Shown: positions 24,391 through 33,264, numbered from the stretch's first letter. The stretch: DNA of 34,553 nt from an uncultured Bacteroidales bacterium (GCA_947179325.1 CAMXAU010000031.1:1-34553), one strand, 5' to 3'. Notes: generated by a model not told the origin, from the sequence alone. Program-made: numbers and translations.

Positions 24391-25680
24391 TTATTTTACA
24401 ATAATAAGGTAATAGTTCTTCTTGCCGCGCTGGGCGAGGATGTATTTCCCATCAATGAATGACTCGCTCCCGATGTTTGCGCTGACGTCTGAAACCTTGT
24501 CCTTGTTGATGCTTACGCCGCCTCCCTGGAGCATCTTGCGGCATTCTCCCTTTGACGGGAATACCTGGGTCTCCACTGAAAGCAGGTCAATGATGTTCAT
24601 AGGGAACTTGTCTGCAGCGACTTCAAATGTCGGTACACCGTCAAACACCTGCAGGAAAGTCTTTTCGTCAAGAGACTTCAAGGCTTCTGAGGTAGCATTG
24701 CCGAACAGCATGCCTGAGGCTGCGACTGCTTTCTCAAACTCCTCCTGTCCGTGGACCATGACTGTTATCTCCTTTGCAAGCAGTTTCTGGAGAATGCGCA
24801 GGTGCGGAGCCTCTGAGTGCTGTCTCACTGCCTCTTCTATCTCCTCCTTGCCTAGCATTGTGAAAATCTTGATGTATTTGGCGGCGTCCTCGTCAGACAC
24901 ATTGAGCCAGAACTGGTAGAACTGGTAAGGTGAAGTCCTTTCAGGGTCAAGCCAGATGTTGCCTTTCTCAGTCTTGCCGAACTTGCCTCCGTCTGCCTTG
25001 GTGATGAGAGGGCAGGTGAGTGCGAATGCCTCCTTGCCGAGGATCCTGCGTATCAGCTCCGAGCCTGTAGTGATGTTGCCCCACTGGTCCGCACCGCCCA
25101 TCTGAAGGGTACAGCCCTTATGCTCATAGAGGTATAGGAAGTCATATCCCTGGAGAAGCTGGTATGTGAATTCAGTGAATGACATTCCTTCACGCGACTC
25201 GCTTGACAGCCTTTTCTTTACGGAATCCTTTGCCATCATGTAGTTTACTGTGATGTGCTTTCCTATGTCGCGTGTGAAGTCAAGGAATGTGTAGTTCTTC
25301 ATCCAGTCGTAGTTGTTCACAAGCTCAGCCCTGTTAGGTGCATCGGATTCGAAGTCAAGGAATTTCGACAGCTGGGCCTTGATGCAGGCGACATTGTGGG
25401 CAAGTGTCTGTTCGTCAAGCAGATTTCTTTCCTGTGACTTCATCGACGGGTCTCCAATCATTCCAGTGGCGCCTCCGACAAGGGCGAAAGGCTTATGCCC
25501 GCAGTTCTGGAAATGCTTGAGAATCATGACGCTTACCATGTGGCCGATGTGCAGGGAGTCCGCAGTCGGGTCAATCCCGACATATGCTCCTGTAGGGCCT
25601 TCCATCAGTTTCTCCTCTGTTCCTGGCATGATGTCCTGTATCATGCCCCTCCATTTGAGTTCCTCTACAAAATTTTTCAT
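24391..25680 (-). CDS. tyrS: Tyrosyl-tRNA synthetase
   Basis: 429 aa class I synthetase. The HIGH motif is HIGH at 44-47 ([11 protein letters not shown]); the tyrosine-binding region includes [28 protein letters not shown] (about 175-202); the KMSKS equivalent is KFGKT (233-237), the form typical of bacterial TyrS. A C-terminal S4-like domain (about 360-429) ends in [10 protein letters not shown]. It is the first gene of a four-gene leftward operon with a TAnnTTTG promoter 48 bp upstream. Confidence 0.97.
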   Translation of the reverse strand: MKNFVEELKWRGMIQDIMPGTEEKLMEGPTGAYVGIDPTADSLHIGHMVSVMILKHFQNCGHKPFALVGGATGMIGDPSMKSQERNLLDEQTLAHNVACIKAQLSKFLDFESDAPNRAELVNNYDWMKNYTFLDFTRDIGKHITVNYMMAKDSVKKRLSSESREGMSFTEFTYQLLQGYDFLYLYEHKGCTLQMGGADQWGNITTGSELIRRILGKEAFALTCPLITKADGGKFGKTEKGNIWLDPERTSPYQFYQFWLNVSDEDAAKYIKIFTMLGKEEIEEAVRQHSEAPHLRILQKLLAKEITVMVHGQEEFEKAVAASGMLFGNATSEALKSLDEKTFLQVFDGVPTFEVAADKFPMNIIDLLSVETQVFPSKGECRKMLQGGGVSINKDKVSDVSANIGSESFIDGKYILAQRGKKNYYLIIVK

Positions 25681-25728
25681 TTTATATCATTTTTATAATT
25701 ATCAAGACTGTTCCTTCCGGAAATCTGA

Positions 25729-25736
25729 CAAAGGTA
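25729..25736 (-). promoter_or_regulatory. -7 element of the tyrS operon promoter
   Basis: Read leftwards: TACCTTTG, perfect consensus, 48 bases upstream of the tyrS ATG. Confidence 0.7.
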
Positions 25737-25916
25737 ATGAAAAATAATGAACAAGATGCTACCGGATGCCTGAAACTGTTCCAGCAGCTGTCCTTGTGCT
25801 GTAAACTTCTGCTGCAAAGACAGAGAGAACGGCGTGAGTTTACGGGATGCCAGGCCCGGTAAAACTTTTTAGTGGATAAAATGACGGCAACATCTGAAAT
25901 GTAATCATATTTTTCG
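25737..25916. other. Intergenic stretch between the divergent tyrS and tpiA promoters
   Basis: About 180 bases with no supported gene. GGATGCC occurs twice (near 25764 and 25848), the second within a short CGGG/CCCG hairpin followed by a T-rich run. I see no half-site array. Confidence 0.4.
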
Positions 25917-25924
25917 TAAATTTG
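25917..25924 (+). promoter_or_regulatory. -7 element of the tpiA promoter
   Basis: TAAATTTG, matching TAnnTTTG. It implies a leader of about 138 bases before the ATG at 26069 and excludes the in-frame TTG at 25922 as a start. Confidence 0.65.
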
Positions 25925-26068
25925 CGCGCCCCAAGAATATGCCCTGGCATGGCGGTGAGGCTGCATTGCGGTCTGCAGAGGACTGCCGGGAGGAGGATAC
26001 GGAAGAATTTTCCCTGGTCATGGGCGCATGGACAAGGTTATAAGGTAATTAATATAAATCTTAAGATT

Positions 26069-26821
26069 ATGAGAAAAAACATCGTAGCCGGAAACTGGAA
26101 AATGAATACCACTGTTCCGGAGGGCGTAGAGCTCGCAAAGGCAGTTGTGGCAAAGGCAAGTGAAGTGCCTGCATCAGTGAAACTTATCATTGCACCTCCT
26201 TTCACCCACCTCGTGCCTGTAGCTGAGGTCGTAAAGGGATCTGCAGTCGGCCTTTCTGCACAGAACTGCGCAGACAAGGAGAGCGGTGCATATACCGGAG
26301 AGGTTTCAGTGAAGATGCTTGCTTCAGCAGGATGTGAGTACACTATCCTTGGCCACTCAGAGCGTCGCCAGTACTATGGAGAGACCGATGCAAAGCTCGT
26401 AGAGAAAGTTAAGCTTGCGATAGCAGAGGGTCTTTCACCGATCTTCTGTGTAGGTGAGAACCTTGACGAGCGTGAGTCTGGACGTCACTTCGAGGTGGTT
26501 TCAGACCAGATCAAGAATGTCCTCTACACCCTTTCAGAGGAGGAGATGGCAAAGGTGGTAGTGGCATACGAGCCGGTATGGGCTATCGGAACAGGAAAGA
26601 CTGCGACAGCAGAGCAGGCTCAGGAGATCCACGCATGCATCCGCAAGGTGCTTGCTGACAAGTTCGGTGCGCTTGCAGAGGAAATCACTATCCTCTATGG
26701 CGGAAGCTGCAAGCCTTCAAATGCCAAAGAGCTTTTCGCATGCCCTGACATTGATGGAGGGCTTATCGGAGGAGCAGCCCTCAAGGCAGATGACTTCATC
26801 GCAATCGCTATGTCCTTCTAA
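26069..26821 (+). CDS. tpiA: Triosephosphate isomerase
   Basis: 250 aa from ATG 26069 ([13 protein letters not shown]). Catalytic residues are Lys11 (NWKMN), His96 (ILGHSERR) and Glu168 ([14 protein letters not shown], which also contains mobile loop 6). The C-terminal phosphate-binding [10 protein letters not shown] and GGLIGGAAL are present. It interconverts DHAP and glyceraldehyde-3-P, the aldolase products. Arg codons after the second codon are CGT/CGC, as in fba, consistent with high expression. It has a long leader and a likely terminator, so it is probably monocistronic. Confidence 0.97.
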   Translation: MRKNIVAGNWKMNTTVPEGVELAKAVVAKASEVPASVKLIIAPPFTHLVPVAEVVKGSAVGLSAQNCADKESGAYTGEVSVKMLASAGCEYTILGHSERRQYYGETDAKLVEKVKLAIAEGLSPIFCVGENLDERESGRHFEVVSDQIKNVLYTLSEEEMAKVVVAYEPVWAIGTGKTATAEQAQEIHACIRKVLADKFGALAEEITILYGGSCKPSNAKELFACPDIDGGLIGGAALKADDFIAIAMSF

Positions 26822-26875
26822 GACGCAGAATTGATGCTCAACGGGTCTTGTCTTCCGGTTTCCTTGGCAGATGCG

Positions 26876-26907
26876 AGGGTGCTGGCGCAAGGCCCTTTGT
26901 TTTTTTA
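26876..26907 (+). terminator. Probable terminator of tpiA
   Basis: A short bulged stem (AGGG..TGC / GCA..CCCT, 26876-26896) is followed by a T-rich run (26896-26907, TTTGTTTTTTT). The stem is weaker than other terminators here, so some read-through into the M49-like gene is possible; no -7 element was found for that gene. Confidence 0.5.
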
Positions 26908-26932
26908 TACCAATCAAGTCAGTTTTTGAATT

Positions 26933-28528
26933 ATGAAACGAATTGTTTTTATGGCTATGGCATTGTCAATGCTGGCAGGGTGCAGGAGCACAGAGTCCGC
27001 CGTCCAGAAAAAGGTAGAGGAATATGCCACATTTGAGGTAAGCTCCCCTTTGATGGATAACCTTTCCGACAAGGACAGGCAGGTGCTGAATCTTTTCCGT
27101 CAGGCTGCCTATATTATAGACGACCTTTTCTGGAAACAGACTTTCGGGGACAAGTCCCTGATGGAGGAACTCCAGGACCCGTATGAAAGGGCATATGCGC
27201 GCATCAACTATGGACCTTGGGACCGCCTTGATGACAATAACCCGTTTGTAAAGGGATATGGGCCAAAGCCGCTTGGGGCGCAATATTATCCGGAGGACAT
27301 GACAGAGGCCGAGTTCGCAGCATTCGATGACCCAGATAAATTGAGCCTCTACACCGTCATCCGCAGGGATGATGCCGGTAACCTCAAGACTGTATGGTAT
27401 CATGATGAATACAGGGCGGAACTGGAGAAGATATGCCTCTATCTTGAGGAGGCGGCGACTATCGCAGACAATGAGGGGCTGCGCAGATATCTCCTGGAGC
27501 GTGTGAAGGCATTCCGCACAGATGACTACTTTGCAAGCGACATGGCATGGATGGACATGAAGGACAGCAAGATGGACATCGTCATCGGCCCGATTGAGAA
27601 CTATGACGACATGCTGAATGAAGCAAAGGCGTCATATGAGTGCTATATACTTCTCAAAGACGAGGAGAGGAGTGCTAGTCTTGCGAAATATGTCTCATTC
27701 CTTCCTGAACTTCAGAAGATGCTTCCTTGTGCACCGGAGTACAAGACTTTTGTTCCGGGTACATCCTCAGACCTGAATGTCTATGATGCAATCTACTATG
27801 CCGGGGACTGCAATGCCGCAAGCAAGACAATTGCCATAAACCTGCCTAACGATGACAGGGTGCATGAACTCAAGGGTACAAGGCGGCTCCAGCTCCACAA
27901 TGCCATGATGGCAAAGTTCGGAAAGATTCTTCTTCCGATAGGGCGTGCGCTTATCGAGCCTGAGCAGCAGAAGCACCTCCGCTCCGAGGCGTTTTTCTGG
28001 AATGTCACTTTCCATGAAGTCGCTCATGGGCTTGGTGTGAAGCAGACTGTGAATGGACTTGGCTCCGTTGACGAGGCGCTCGGGACGGAGAAAACCACAT
28101 GGGAAGAGGCCAAGGCGGATATCCTGGGCTTGTTCATGGTATGTGAACTCATTGACATGGAGGAGATTCCTCTGATAACCAAGGAGGATGCAATAACCAC
28201 ATTTATTGCAGGCCTGGTTCGTTCTGTACGTTTTGGAGCAGCTTCGTCGCATGGCCGTGCCAATATGATGTGCTACAATTTCATGAAGGATAACGGTGCA
28301 TTTACACGCAACAGGGAAGGGCTATACCATATTGACTACGAGAAGGCTCTTGAAGTCATAGATGCATGGGCGGACCTTATCCTCACGACACAGGCGACAG
28401 GGAACTACATGTATGCAAAAGAATACTCAGCCAACCATGCAAATGTATCAGAGGCGTTGTCTGCTGACATTGCGCATATCAATGGCCTGGGGATTCCACG
28501 TGACATTACATTTGAATTTGTCTGGTAG
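26933..28528 (+). CDS. M49-like (dipeptidyl-peptidase III-related) zinc peptidase, lipoprotein
   Basis: 531 aa. The lipoprotein signal (MKRIVFMAMALSMLAGC) places Cys17 as the lipidated residue, so the protein is membrane-attached in the envelope. The core resembles the dipeptidyl-peptidase III family: a zinc site HEVAHGLG (His361, Glu362, His365) and a downstream EEAKAD (391-396) as third-ligand helix. Classical M49 enzymes have HExxxH (HELLGH); this one has HExxH, which is noteworthy. The conserved region DIVIGPIENYDD (215-226) also fits the family. Expected activity is cleavage of short peptides, perhaps taken up as nutrients. Some databases give relatives of this type unrelated names. Confidence 0.8.
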   Translation: MKRIVFMAMALSMLAGCRSTESAVQKKVEEYATFEVSSPLMDNLSDKDRQVLNLFRQAAYIIDDLFWKQTFGDKSLMEELQDPYERAYARINYGPWDRLDDNNPFVKGYGPKPLGAQYYPEDMTEAEFAAFDDPDKLSLYTVIRRDDAGNLKTVWYHDEYRAELEKICLYLEEAATIADNEGLRRYLLERVKAFRTDDYFASDMAWMDMKDSKMDIVIGPIENYDDMLNEAKASYECYILLKDEERSASLAKYVSFLPELQKMLPCAPEYKTFVPGTSSDLNVYDAIYYAGDCNAASKTIAINLPNDDRVHELKGTRRLQLHNAMMAKFGKILLPIGRALIEPEQQKHLRSEAFFWNVTFHEVAHGLGVKQTVNGLGSVDEALGTEKTTWEEAKADILGLFMVCELIDMEEIPLITKEDAITTFIAGLVRSVRFGAASSHGRANMMCYNFMKDNGAFTRNREGLYHIDYEKALEVIDAWADLILTTQATGNYMYAKEYSANHANVSEALSADIAHINGLGIPRDITFEFVW

Positions 28529-28555
28529 ATATCCTGATGCGGAAATACTTAATAC

Positions 28556-28589
28556 AAAAGATGCTGGCCTTTCACGGTCAGCATCTTTT
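28556..28589. terminator. Bidirectional terminator between convergent genes
   Basis: A 14-bp stem (28556-28569 AAAAGATGCTGGCC, 28576-28589 GGTCAGCATCTTTT) with one wobble and a 6-base loop; A/T-rich ends supply T tracts in both directions. It lies between the M49-like gene (ends 28528) and the 52-aa gene (ends 28594). Confidence 0.85.
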
Positions 28590-28593
28590 GCTC

Positions 28594-28752
28594 TTATTCG
28601 TCGGTAAGCCTGGATTTTATTGCCCGGATGACTGTAAGTGCAAACGGTACCCAGAGTTTTCCCCTTTTGCTGTCGATCTGGTATTCAAGTGAGCTTCTTG
28701 CTTCCTGCAGCTGCTTGAAAGTCTTTATTTTCCTGAAGTCATTTGTCGCCAT
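28594..28752 (-). CDS. Small basic protein of 52 aa in the YtxH/holin operon
   Basis: 52 aa, starting MATNDFRKIKTFKQLQEARS, continuing SLEYQIDSKRGKLWVPFALT and ending VIRAIKSRLTDE. It overlaps the 3' end of the holin-like gene by 14 bp in another frame, a coupled arrangement that supports a real gene. It is basic and mostly helical; the segment around WVPFALTVIRAIKSR could be a short amphipathic or membrane-contacting helix. I do not recognise a named family. The order YtxH, holin-like, small protein suggests an envelope or stress role (inference). Confidence 0.75.
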   Translation of the reverse strand: MATNDFRKIKTFKQLQEARSSLEYQIDSKRGKLWVPFALTVIRAIKSRLTDE

Positions 28753-29071
28753 AGATCACCTGAATAAAAAGTTGTACAAAAGAGTTCAGGAAAAGCTTCT
28801 TTCTAAGGCAGATCAGTATAATCAGCCCTATCAGGAAAATTCCTGCCACTATGAATGCTCCGGCTGCATAGCTTCCTATGACGTCCCCAAGGAGGAGGAC
28901 TCCTCCGAACCCAAGGGTGACCAGTACAATCATAGCTACCATGATTATGACAATGAGACCGAGAAATTTGCTGAAGACAAGTGAAAGGCTTTCAACTGCC
29001 TTCAGCTTTATCTCATCGGTTTTCATGTCCATGAAGTCCCTCGTGCTGTCCATTGGATCTCTGTACTTCAT
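28739..29071 (-). CDS. Phage-holin-like membrane protein (Phage_holin_3_6 / DUF1469 type)
   Basis: 110 aa. A charged N-terminal half (to about residue 33) is followed by two hydrophobic segments (about 36-60 and 66-89) separated by a short GDVIGSYA turn, then a basic C-terminal part. This matches the widespread chromosomal holin-like family of stress or envelope proteins; no phage genes are nearby, so it should not be read as a lysis protein. It starts 6 bp after the YtxH-like gene. Confidence 0.82.
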   Translation of the reverse strand: MKYRDPMDSTRDFMDMKTDEIKLKAVESLSLVFSKFLGLIVIIMVAMIVLVTLGFGGVLLLGDVIGSYAAGAFIVAGIFLIGLIILICLRKKLFLNSFVQLFIQVIYGDK

Positions 29072-29077
29072 GTTGTG

Positions 29078-29380
29078 CTATAGATTTTCAAGTGCCGCTT
29101 CTGCTGCATCAAGTCCTTCGACAATCTTTCCCTTGATAGGGCCGAATTTCTTTTTGGCAGTGTCTTTAGCTTTTTCAGTCACATCATGTGTGGCTTCCTT
29201 GACTCTCTCTCCGGTCTCTTCTGCTTTGGTCTTTACCTTGCCATAGAGTTCCTCTGCACCTTCTGCAAGTTTTCTGCGTGTCTCTGCAGTTTTCTCGGAT
29301 GAAAGAAAATAAGCTGTTGCTGCACCTGCTGCCGCTCCGGCAATGAATGCGAAAATTGATGATTTGCTCATAATACTCAT
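29078..29380 (-). CDS. YtxH-like envelope protein
   Basis: 100 aa; ATG at 29371 (MSKSSIF) is an alternative start. An N-terminal Gly/Ala-rich membrane helix (about 8-26, AFIAGAAAGAATAYFLSS) precedes a long charged helix with heptad-like Lys/Glu/Ala repeats (30-95, including KVKTKAEETGERVKEATHDV). This is the YtxH pattern of single-pass stress-associated proteins. It heads the operon with the holin-like and 52-aa genes. Upstream is the kinase gene's terminator. Confidence 0.85.
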   Translation of the reverse strand: MSIMSKSSIFAFIAGAAAGAATAYFLSSEKTAETRRKLAEGAEELYGKVKTKAEETGERVKEATHDVTEKAKDTAKKKFGPIKGKIVEGLDAAEAALENL

Positions 29381-29426
29381 AAAAATTATGACCTCACGGT
29401 CTGTTGATAAAATTTAACCCGTGAGG
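29381..29426 (-). terminator. Terminator after the NahK-like kinase gene
   Basis: Read leftwards, an 8-bp perfect stem (29426-29419 CCTCACGG, 29399-29392 CCGTGAGG) with a 19-base loop is followed by TCATAATTTTT reaching the YtxH-like start codon. The loop contains TAAATTTT, one base off the -7 consensus. Confidence 0.6.
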
Positions 29427-29434
29427 CCTGATAG

Positions 29435-30577
29435 CTATTTCTGTGCCAAATCTACAATTTCCTCCATTTTGACATATTGTTCCTCCATGCTGCAAAGGAG
29501 TGCATATTGTGCGCGGGTCCTTACAAGGTTGTGGTCAGGGGCGTTCGTCTTGTAGTAGACGTCTCCGTCAATATAGTCCATAAGGAACCTCAGGACCTGC
29601 TCAAAGGTTATATACCTTGCTGAGAAGGCAAGATATTTCAGCTCGCTTTCACACAATGTGCCTTTTCTCTGCGAGAGGTATCCTTCGGTATATGCCTTGA
29701 ACATCTCTATTGACATTGAGACATTCTCAAGGTTCCTGTCATCCTCTGCACCAGTGTTTGTGTATGAGCGTATTGCATCTCCGAAGTCATTGAGGGATGT
29801 GCTGCTCATGCATGTGTCAAGGTCGATTACGCAAAGTACTTCTCCATCTTTGTCGAACAGGATATTGCTGATTTTCGTGTCGTTGTGTGTCACCCTTGTA
29901 GGGATGGTGCCATCTTCAACCAGTGACCAGAAGTCCAGCATCTCCTTTCTCCTGCTCTCAATCCAGCTGATCTCTTCTGCCAGGTCCTTGACGCGTCCAG
30001 CCTTATCCTGCCTGAGGGCCTCGTCCCACTGCTGGAATCTCCATCTGATGTTATGGAAGCCTTTGATTGTTTCTGACAGAGGTGTTGTAAAGTCCGCCAG
30101 CTGCGACTGGAATTTTCCTATGCCTTCTCCTCCCTTATATGCGAGTGCCGGGGTGTCGGCCTTCTCATATGTGATGGAGCCTTCGATGAAAAGGCATACG
30201 GCCCAATAGTTCCCGTTGCCGTCTTTATAGTAGAGGTCGCAGTAAGGGCATGCCTTTTCAGCCTCGGTGACAGTACCTGCCTGGCGGCGGGTGACGGTAA
30301 GCACTTCGCGTTCAGGGTCGCCACCCTCGGCTATTACCTTTTTCCGGATATGTTCCGTGACCATCTCTATGTTGTGCATCATTCCTGGCACATCTGGAAA
30401 GACGATGTGATTCTTTCTCTGCAGAATATATTTAGGGGCTTTCCCCTCACTGTCTGCAGCTGTCTTTATTATGAATGTGTCATTGATAAAGCCGGGACCG
30501 AGAGCCTTGATGCTTTCAATCTCTCCGGAGATGTCGAATTTGGAGGCAATCTCCAGAAGTTCTTCTTTGTTGTACAT
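29435..30577 (-). CDS. APH-family small-molecule kinase (NahK-like)
   Basis: 380 aa. The aminoglycoside-phosphotransferase fold is shown by the catalytic loop THNDTKISNILFD (His231, Asn232, Asp233) and the metal-binding VIDLDTC (Asp252/Asp254). The N-terminal region has GPGFINDTFII and YILQRKNHIVFPDVPGMMHNI, a pattern I associate with N-acetylhexosamine 1-kinases (NahK) and relatives rather than antibiotic kinases. It probably phosphorylates an amino sugar or similar compound in the cytoplasm; the substrate cannot be read. It lies 48 bp downstream of the small lipoprotein gene with no clear promoter, so it may share the M6 transcript. Confidence 0.8.
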   Translation of the reverse strand: MYNKEELLEIASKFDISGEIESIKALGPGFINDTFIIKTAADSEGKAPKYILQRKNHIVFPDVPGMMHNIEMVTEHIRKKVIAEGGDPEREVLTVTRRQAGTVTEAEKACPYCDLYYKDGNGNYWAVCLFIEGSITYEKADTPALAYKGGEGIGKFQSQLADFTTPLSETIKGFHNIRWRFQQWDEALRQDKAGRVKDLAEEISWIESRRKEMLDFWSLVEDGTIPTRVTHNDTKISNILFDKDGEVLCVIDLDTCMSSTSLNDFGDAIRSYTNTGAEDDRNLENVSMSIEMFKAYTEGYLSQRKGTLCESELKYLAFSARYITFEQVLRFLMDYIDGDVYYKTNAPDHNLVRTRAQYALLCSMEEQYVKMEEIVDLAQK

Positions 30578-30625
30578 GTTTGGTTATTGTTTGTTTATAT
30601 TTGGTGATTCATGTTAAAGTGCGTC

Positions 30626-31048
30626 CTACTGCAAAACCTTGACAATTACTCCAATCTGCCTGTCCTGGTTCCACAGCCATATCAGCCTGCCGTTGTCCTC
30701 GTTGATTTTTGAGACCTTGAATGTCCCTGTCTCAGCAATGACAGCGCCCTTGATGTTGGTGTAGGTCAATGCCGCCTGTACAGTCTCGCCGACAGCAGAT
30801 GGCATGGATGAGCAGGTCAGTACATAATAATGACTGAACGAGTCGGTATATACCCTAAACTCATTTTTTTCGTCATTGAAGGCAAGCTGGTGCAGGGCCG
30901 GACTGTATACGAGGATGTTCTTGCCGTCAATTGTGAGGGAAATCTCATTTTTCCCGTTGATGAACTCCTTTTCCCTGAGTGCATCATCTACGCATCCGGT
31001 CAATGCTGTACATGCTGCTATGGCAAGATATATAAGTGCCTTTTTCAT
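30626..31048 (-). CDS. Small lipoprotein downstream of the M6 protease
   Basis: 140 aa with a clear lipobox (ALTGC, Cys19) and an acidic start of the mature protein. The rest is beta-rich, with regularly spaced strands (ISLTIDG, FRVYTDS, YYVLTCSS, VQAALTYTN, GTFKVSK, RLIWLWN, IGVIVKVLQ), suggesting a small barrel or Ig-like fold. I do not recognise the family. It starts 8 bp after the M6 protease stop, so it is co-expressed. A protease partner or inhibitor role is a guess from position only. Confidence 0.75.
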   Translation of the reverse strand: MKKALIYLAIAACTALTGCVDDALREKEFINGKNEISLTIDGKNILVYSPALHQLAFNDEKNEFRVYTDSFSHYYVLTCSSMPSAVGETVQAALTYTNIKGAVIAETGTFKVSKINEDNGRLIWLWNQDRQIGVIVKVLQ

Positions 31049-31056
31049 GGTAATGT

Positions 31057-33258
31057 CTATTTAACTGTAATCTGTCTTGTCATGATGTCCCTCGCTCCGC
31101 CATTGTAGTTCACCGTGGCTTTAAGGATATGTGTACCAGGTGTCTCAGGATAATGATAGCCGTCGCCTGATACAGAAATGCCCTTGCCGTCCAGCTCCCA
31201 TGTGACGGAGGCTGCCCCTGATGCATTGACAACATGTAAAGGAAGCCTGTCGCCGGCAGTGAACTCGGCTTTCCCGATATGGATATATGGATAGCTTACA
31301 GAAGGGGCGCGCTGTGTGAGGAATGCATATGACTGGACTTCTCCGGCATCTCCTCTTTCTGACTTGTAATATATCTCGATGCTGTAGGCTGTCTGCGGCT
31401 TGAGGTCCTTCAGGGTCAGTGAATATCTGTTCGCTGAATACGGCTTCACTTCTGCATCCGTTGTCGCGTCTGAGCCTTTGACCCCATATCTGACATATGC
31501 TGTACTTGTCATGTTGTAGCTTGCTGTCCACTGGATTATGGCTGCATCTGGGAATGTGTCCGACAGGATATCCGTTGCCTGCGGAATAATCTCTTTCTCT
31601 GTAGCTACGCTGAAGCTTACGCTTCCGTCCGCATTTAATGTGATGTCCGTCAGGCTGTATGGCAAATCATTTCCGCTCCATGTCCTGAATGCCGGGTGGG
31701 TTGATGACGACAGGACTGTATTGCCCTGGGGAAAGAATATACCTCTTACGTCATACAGGTATCTGCTGTACTCATTGTTGCTCATCAGGTCCATCCTGTC
31801 CGGGCGGCAGTCTGCTTCTATCAGGTCAGCGTATTGGTGGGAGGCATCTGCATTCACTGTGTTCTCGTCCCATATCCTGCTGCTGGTCCTGTCTATATGG
31901 TACACAAGAAGTCCGCTGCCTGCATTTGCACTGTACCCTATGTATTTGTCCCAGTTGTCGTTGCTCCTGCATTCAACCAGGAAATACTCTTTGGAATTGT
32001 CTGTCGGGATTTTAAGGTATCTTCCGCTCTTGTGTATCGGTTCAAGGGTATATGTGCCTGATGTAATCATCTCCGGCTCTGATATCCCTGTCATTTCCCT
32101 GTCGATACAGTTGTAGTATGGGGGGATATTGCCATTGCTGTTCATGTTGCCTCCGTCCATAAGGGCTGTCCAGTGCCAAAGCCCTGCGGCTTCTCCATTT
32201 TCCTCGTAGTCTGTGTCATACAGGTCCGGAAGCCCGAGCGTGTGGCTGTATTCATGGCAGAATGTCCCGATTCCGGCAAGTTCTGTCGTGTACCTGTTTG
32301 CCGTCGTGTATATCCTGGACAGCTCCGACGTGCACGCATATCTGTTTATCTTGACTCCATCTCCTGTAGTATAGATCCCTTTGCCGTCATTGTAATAGCT
32401 TGCAGCCGCAAGATACCATGCATGCGACCATATGCAGTCTTCGTCAGCCCCGTCAGCCTCGTCTTCACCGGCGAAGAACACGAATACATTGTCCACCTCT
32501 CCGTCTCCGTCGTCATCATATTTTGAGAAGTCTACGCTGCTATCGGCCAGCCTGCATGCTTCATACACCATTTCTCCGGGATGCTTGTCGCTGCCCTCGG
32601 AGTCATTCCCGCCGTAATATGCCCTGTTATTTGGAAGTGTTATTATGTCGCTGACATCGAACGTGAATTCTACCTGGCCGTGGAACTGGTCATTGAAATA
32701 GTCCATTGCGCATCCTGTTCCCTTGTATCCGGTGGAGTTCAGCAGCTTGTCGAAATCCTCCCTGGTATATTTGAACTTGATGTCCTTGTATTGTGCAAGT
32801 ATTGCTATCCCGTGCTTGGATGCCGGGGAACCGGCCTTTGTCGCGATGCCGCTCTGCTTCTTCTCCATTATCTTTTTAAGCAGTGGCTTCTCTTCATGTG
32901 GCTGCATGATTGAACGCTTTTCAAGCGCATTATGCACAATGACAGAATATGGGATCTGTCTGCTGGCCTCCATTATCACCGGAGAGGCAGGGATGCCAAT
33001 ACGTGCACCGCTGCTGTGCCTGCTGCCGTCTGCATCGTAATACGCATAGCACCACCATCCGTCCGGATCCCTTGTGACTGAATATCCGCCGTCCTTTGTC
33101 TTCAATATCTTGTGGAACTCATCTCCCCTTAGTATTGCTTCAAATGTATAACCATTTGGCTGAGTGAGGGTAATCTCCCTGACTTTTGCCGGACTCGCAT
33201 AAGCGGTGAGCCCGATAGCCATAAAAGCTGTAAAGAAAATGATGTGTCTTAATGTCAT
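31057..33258 (-). CDS. Secreted M6-family metalloprotease with FnIII-like C-terminal domains
   Basis: 733 aa from ATG 33258 (MTLRHIIFFTAFMAIGLTAYA, signal peptide); the frame extends upstream through the promoter and is trimmed. An N-terminal pro-region (about 25-110) has the conserved LTQPNGYTFEAILRGDEF. The catalytic domain contains a Ca-binding-like DDDGDGEVDN (248-257) and the zinc motif HEYSHTLGLPDLYD (His335, Glu336, His339). The C-terminal part has an FnIII-like unit (about 560-650) and a PKD/Ig-like unit (about 655-733). M6 enzymes include secreted virulence or nutrient proteases; this one probably acts outside the inner membrane. No Por-secretion C-terminal domain is evident. Confidence 0.9.
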   Translation of the reverse strand: MTLRHIIFFTAFMAIGLTAYASPAKVREITLTQPNGYTFEAILRGDEFHKILKTKDGGYSVTRDPDGWWCYAYYDADGSRHSSGARIGIPASPVIMEASRQIPYSVIVHNALEKRSIMQPHEEKPLLKKIMEKKQSGIATKAGSPASKHGIAILAQYKDIKFKYTREDFDKLLNSTGYKGTGCAMDYFNDQFHGQVEFTFDVSDIITLPNNRAYYGGNDSEGSDKHPGEMVYEACRLADSSVDFSKYDDDGDGEVDNVFVFFAGEDEADGADEDCIWSHAWYLAAASYYNDGKGIYTTGDGVKINRYACTSELSRIYTTANRYTTELAGIGTFCHEYSHTLGLPDLYDTDYEENGEAAGLWHWTALMDGGNMNSNGNIPPYYNCIDREMTGISEPEMITSGTYTLEPIHKSGRYLKIPTDNSKEYFLVECRSNDNWDKYIGYSANAGSGLLVYHIDRTSSRIWDENTVNADASHQYADLIEADCRPDRMDLMSNNEYSRYLYDVRGIFFPQGNTVLSSSTHPAFRTWSGNDLPYSLTDITLNADGSVSFSVATEKEIIPQATDILSDTFPDAAIIQWTASYNMTSTAYVRYGVKGSDATTDAEVKPYSANRYSLTLKDLKPQTAYSIEIYYKSERGDAGEVQSYAFLTQRAPSVSYPYIHIGKAEFTAGDRLPLHVVNASGAASVTWELDGKGISVSGDGYHYPETPGTHILKATVNYNGGARDIMTRQITVK

Positions 33259-33264
33259 ATTTGC

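Noticed and set aside
28739..29071. Holin-like gene as a sign of a prophage
   Set aside because: No phage structural, lysis or integrase genes are nearby, and its YtxH neighbour points to a chromosomal envelope operon.
29435..30577. Aminoglycoside resistance kinase
   Set aside because: The APH fold is present, but the N-terminal pattern and the core-gene setting fit a NahK-like metabolic kinase better.
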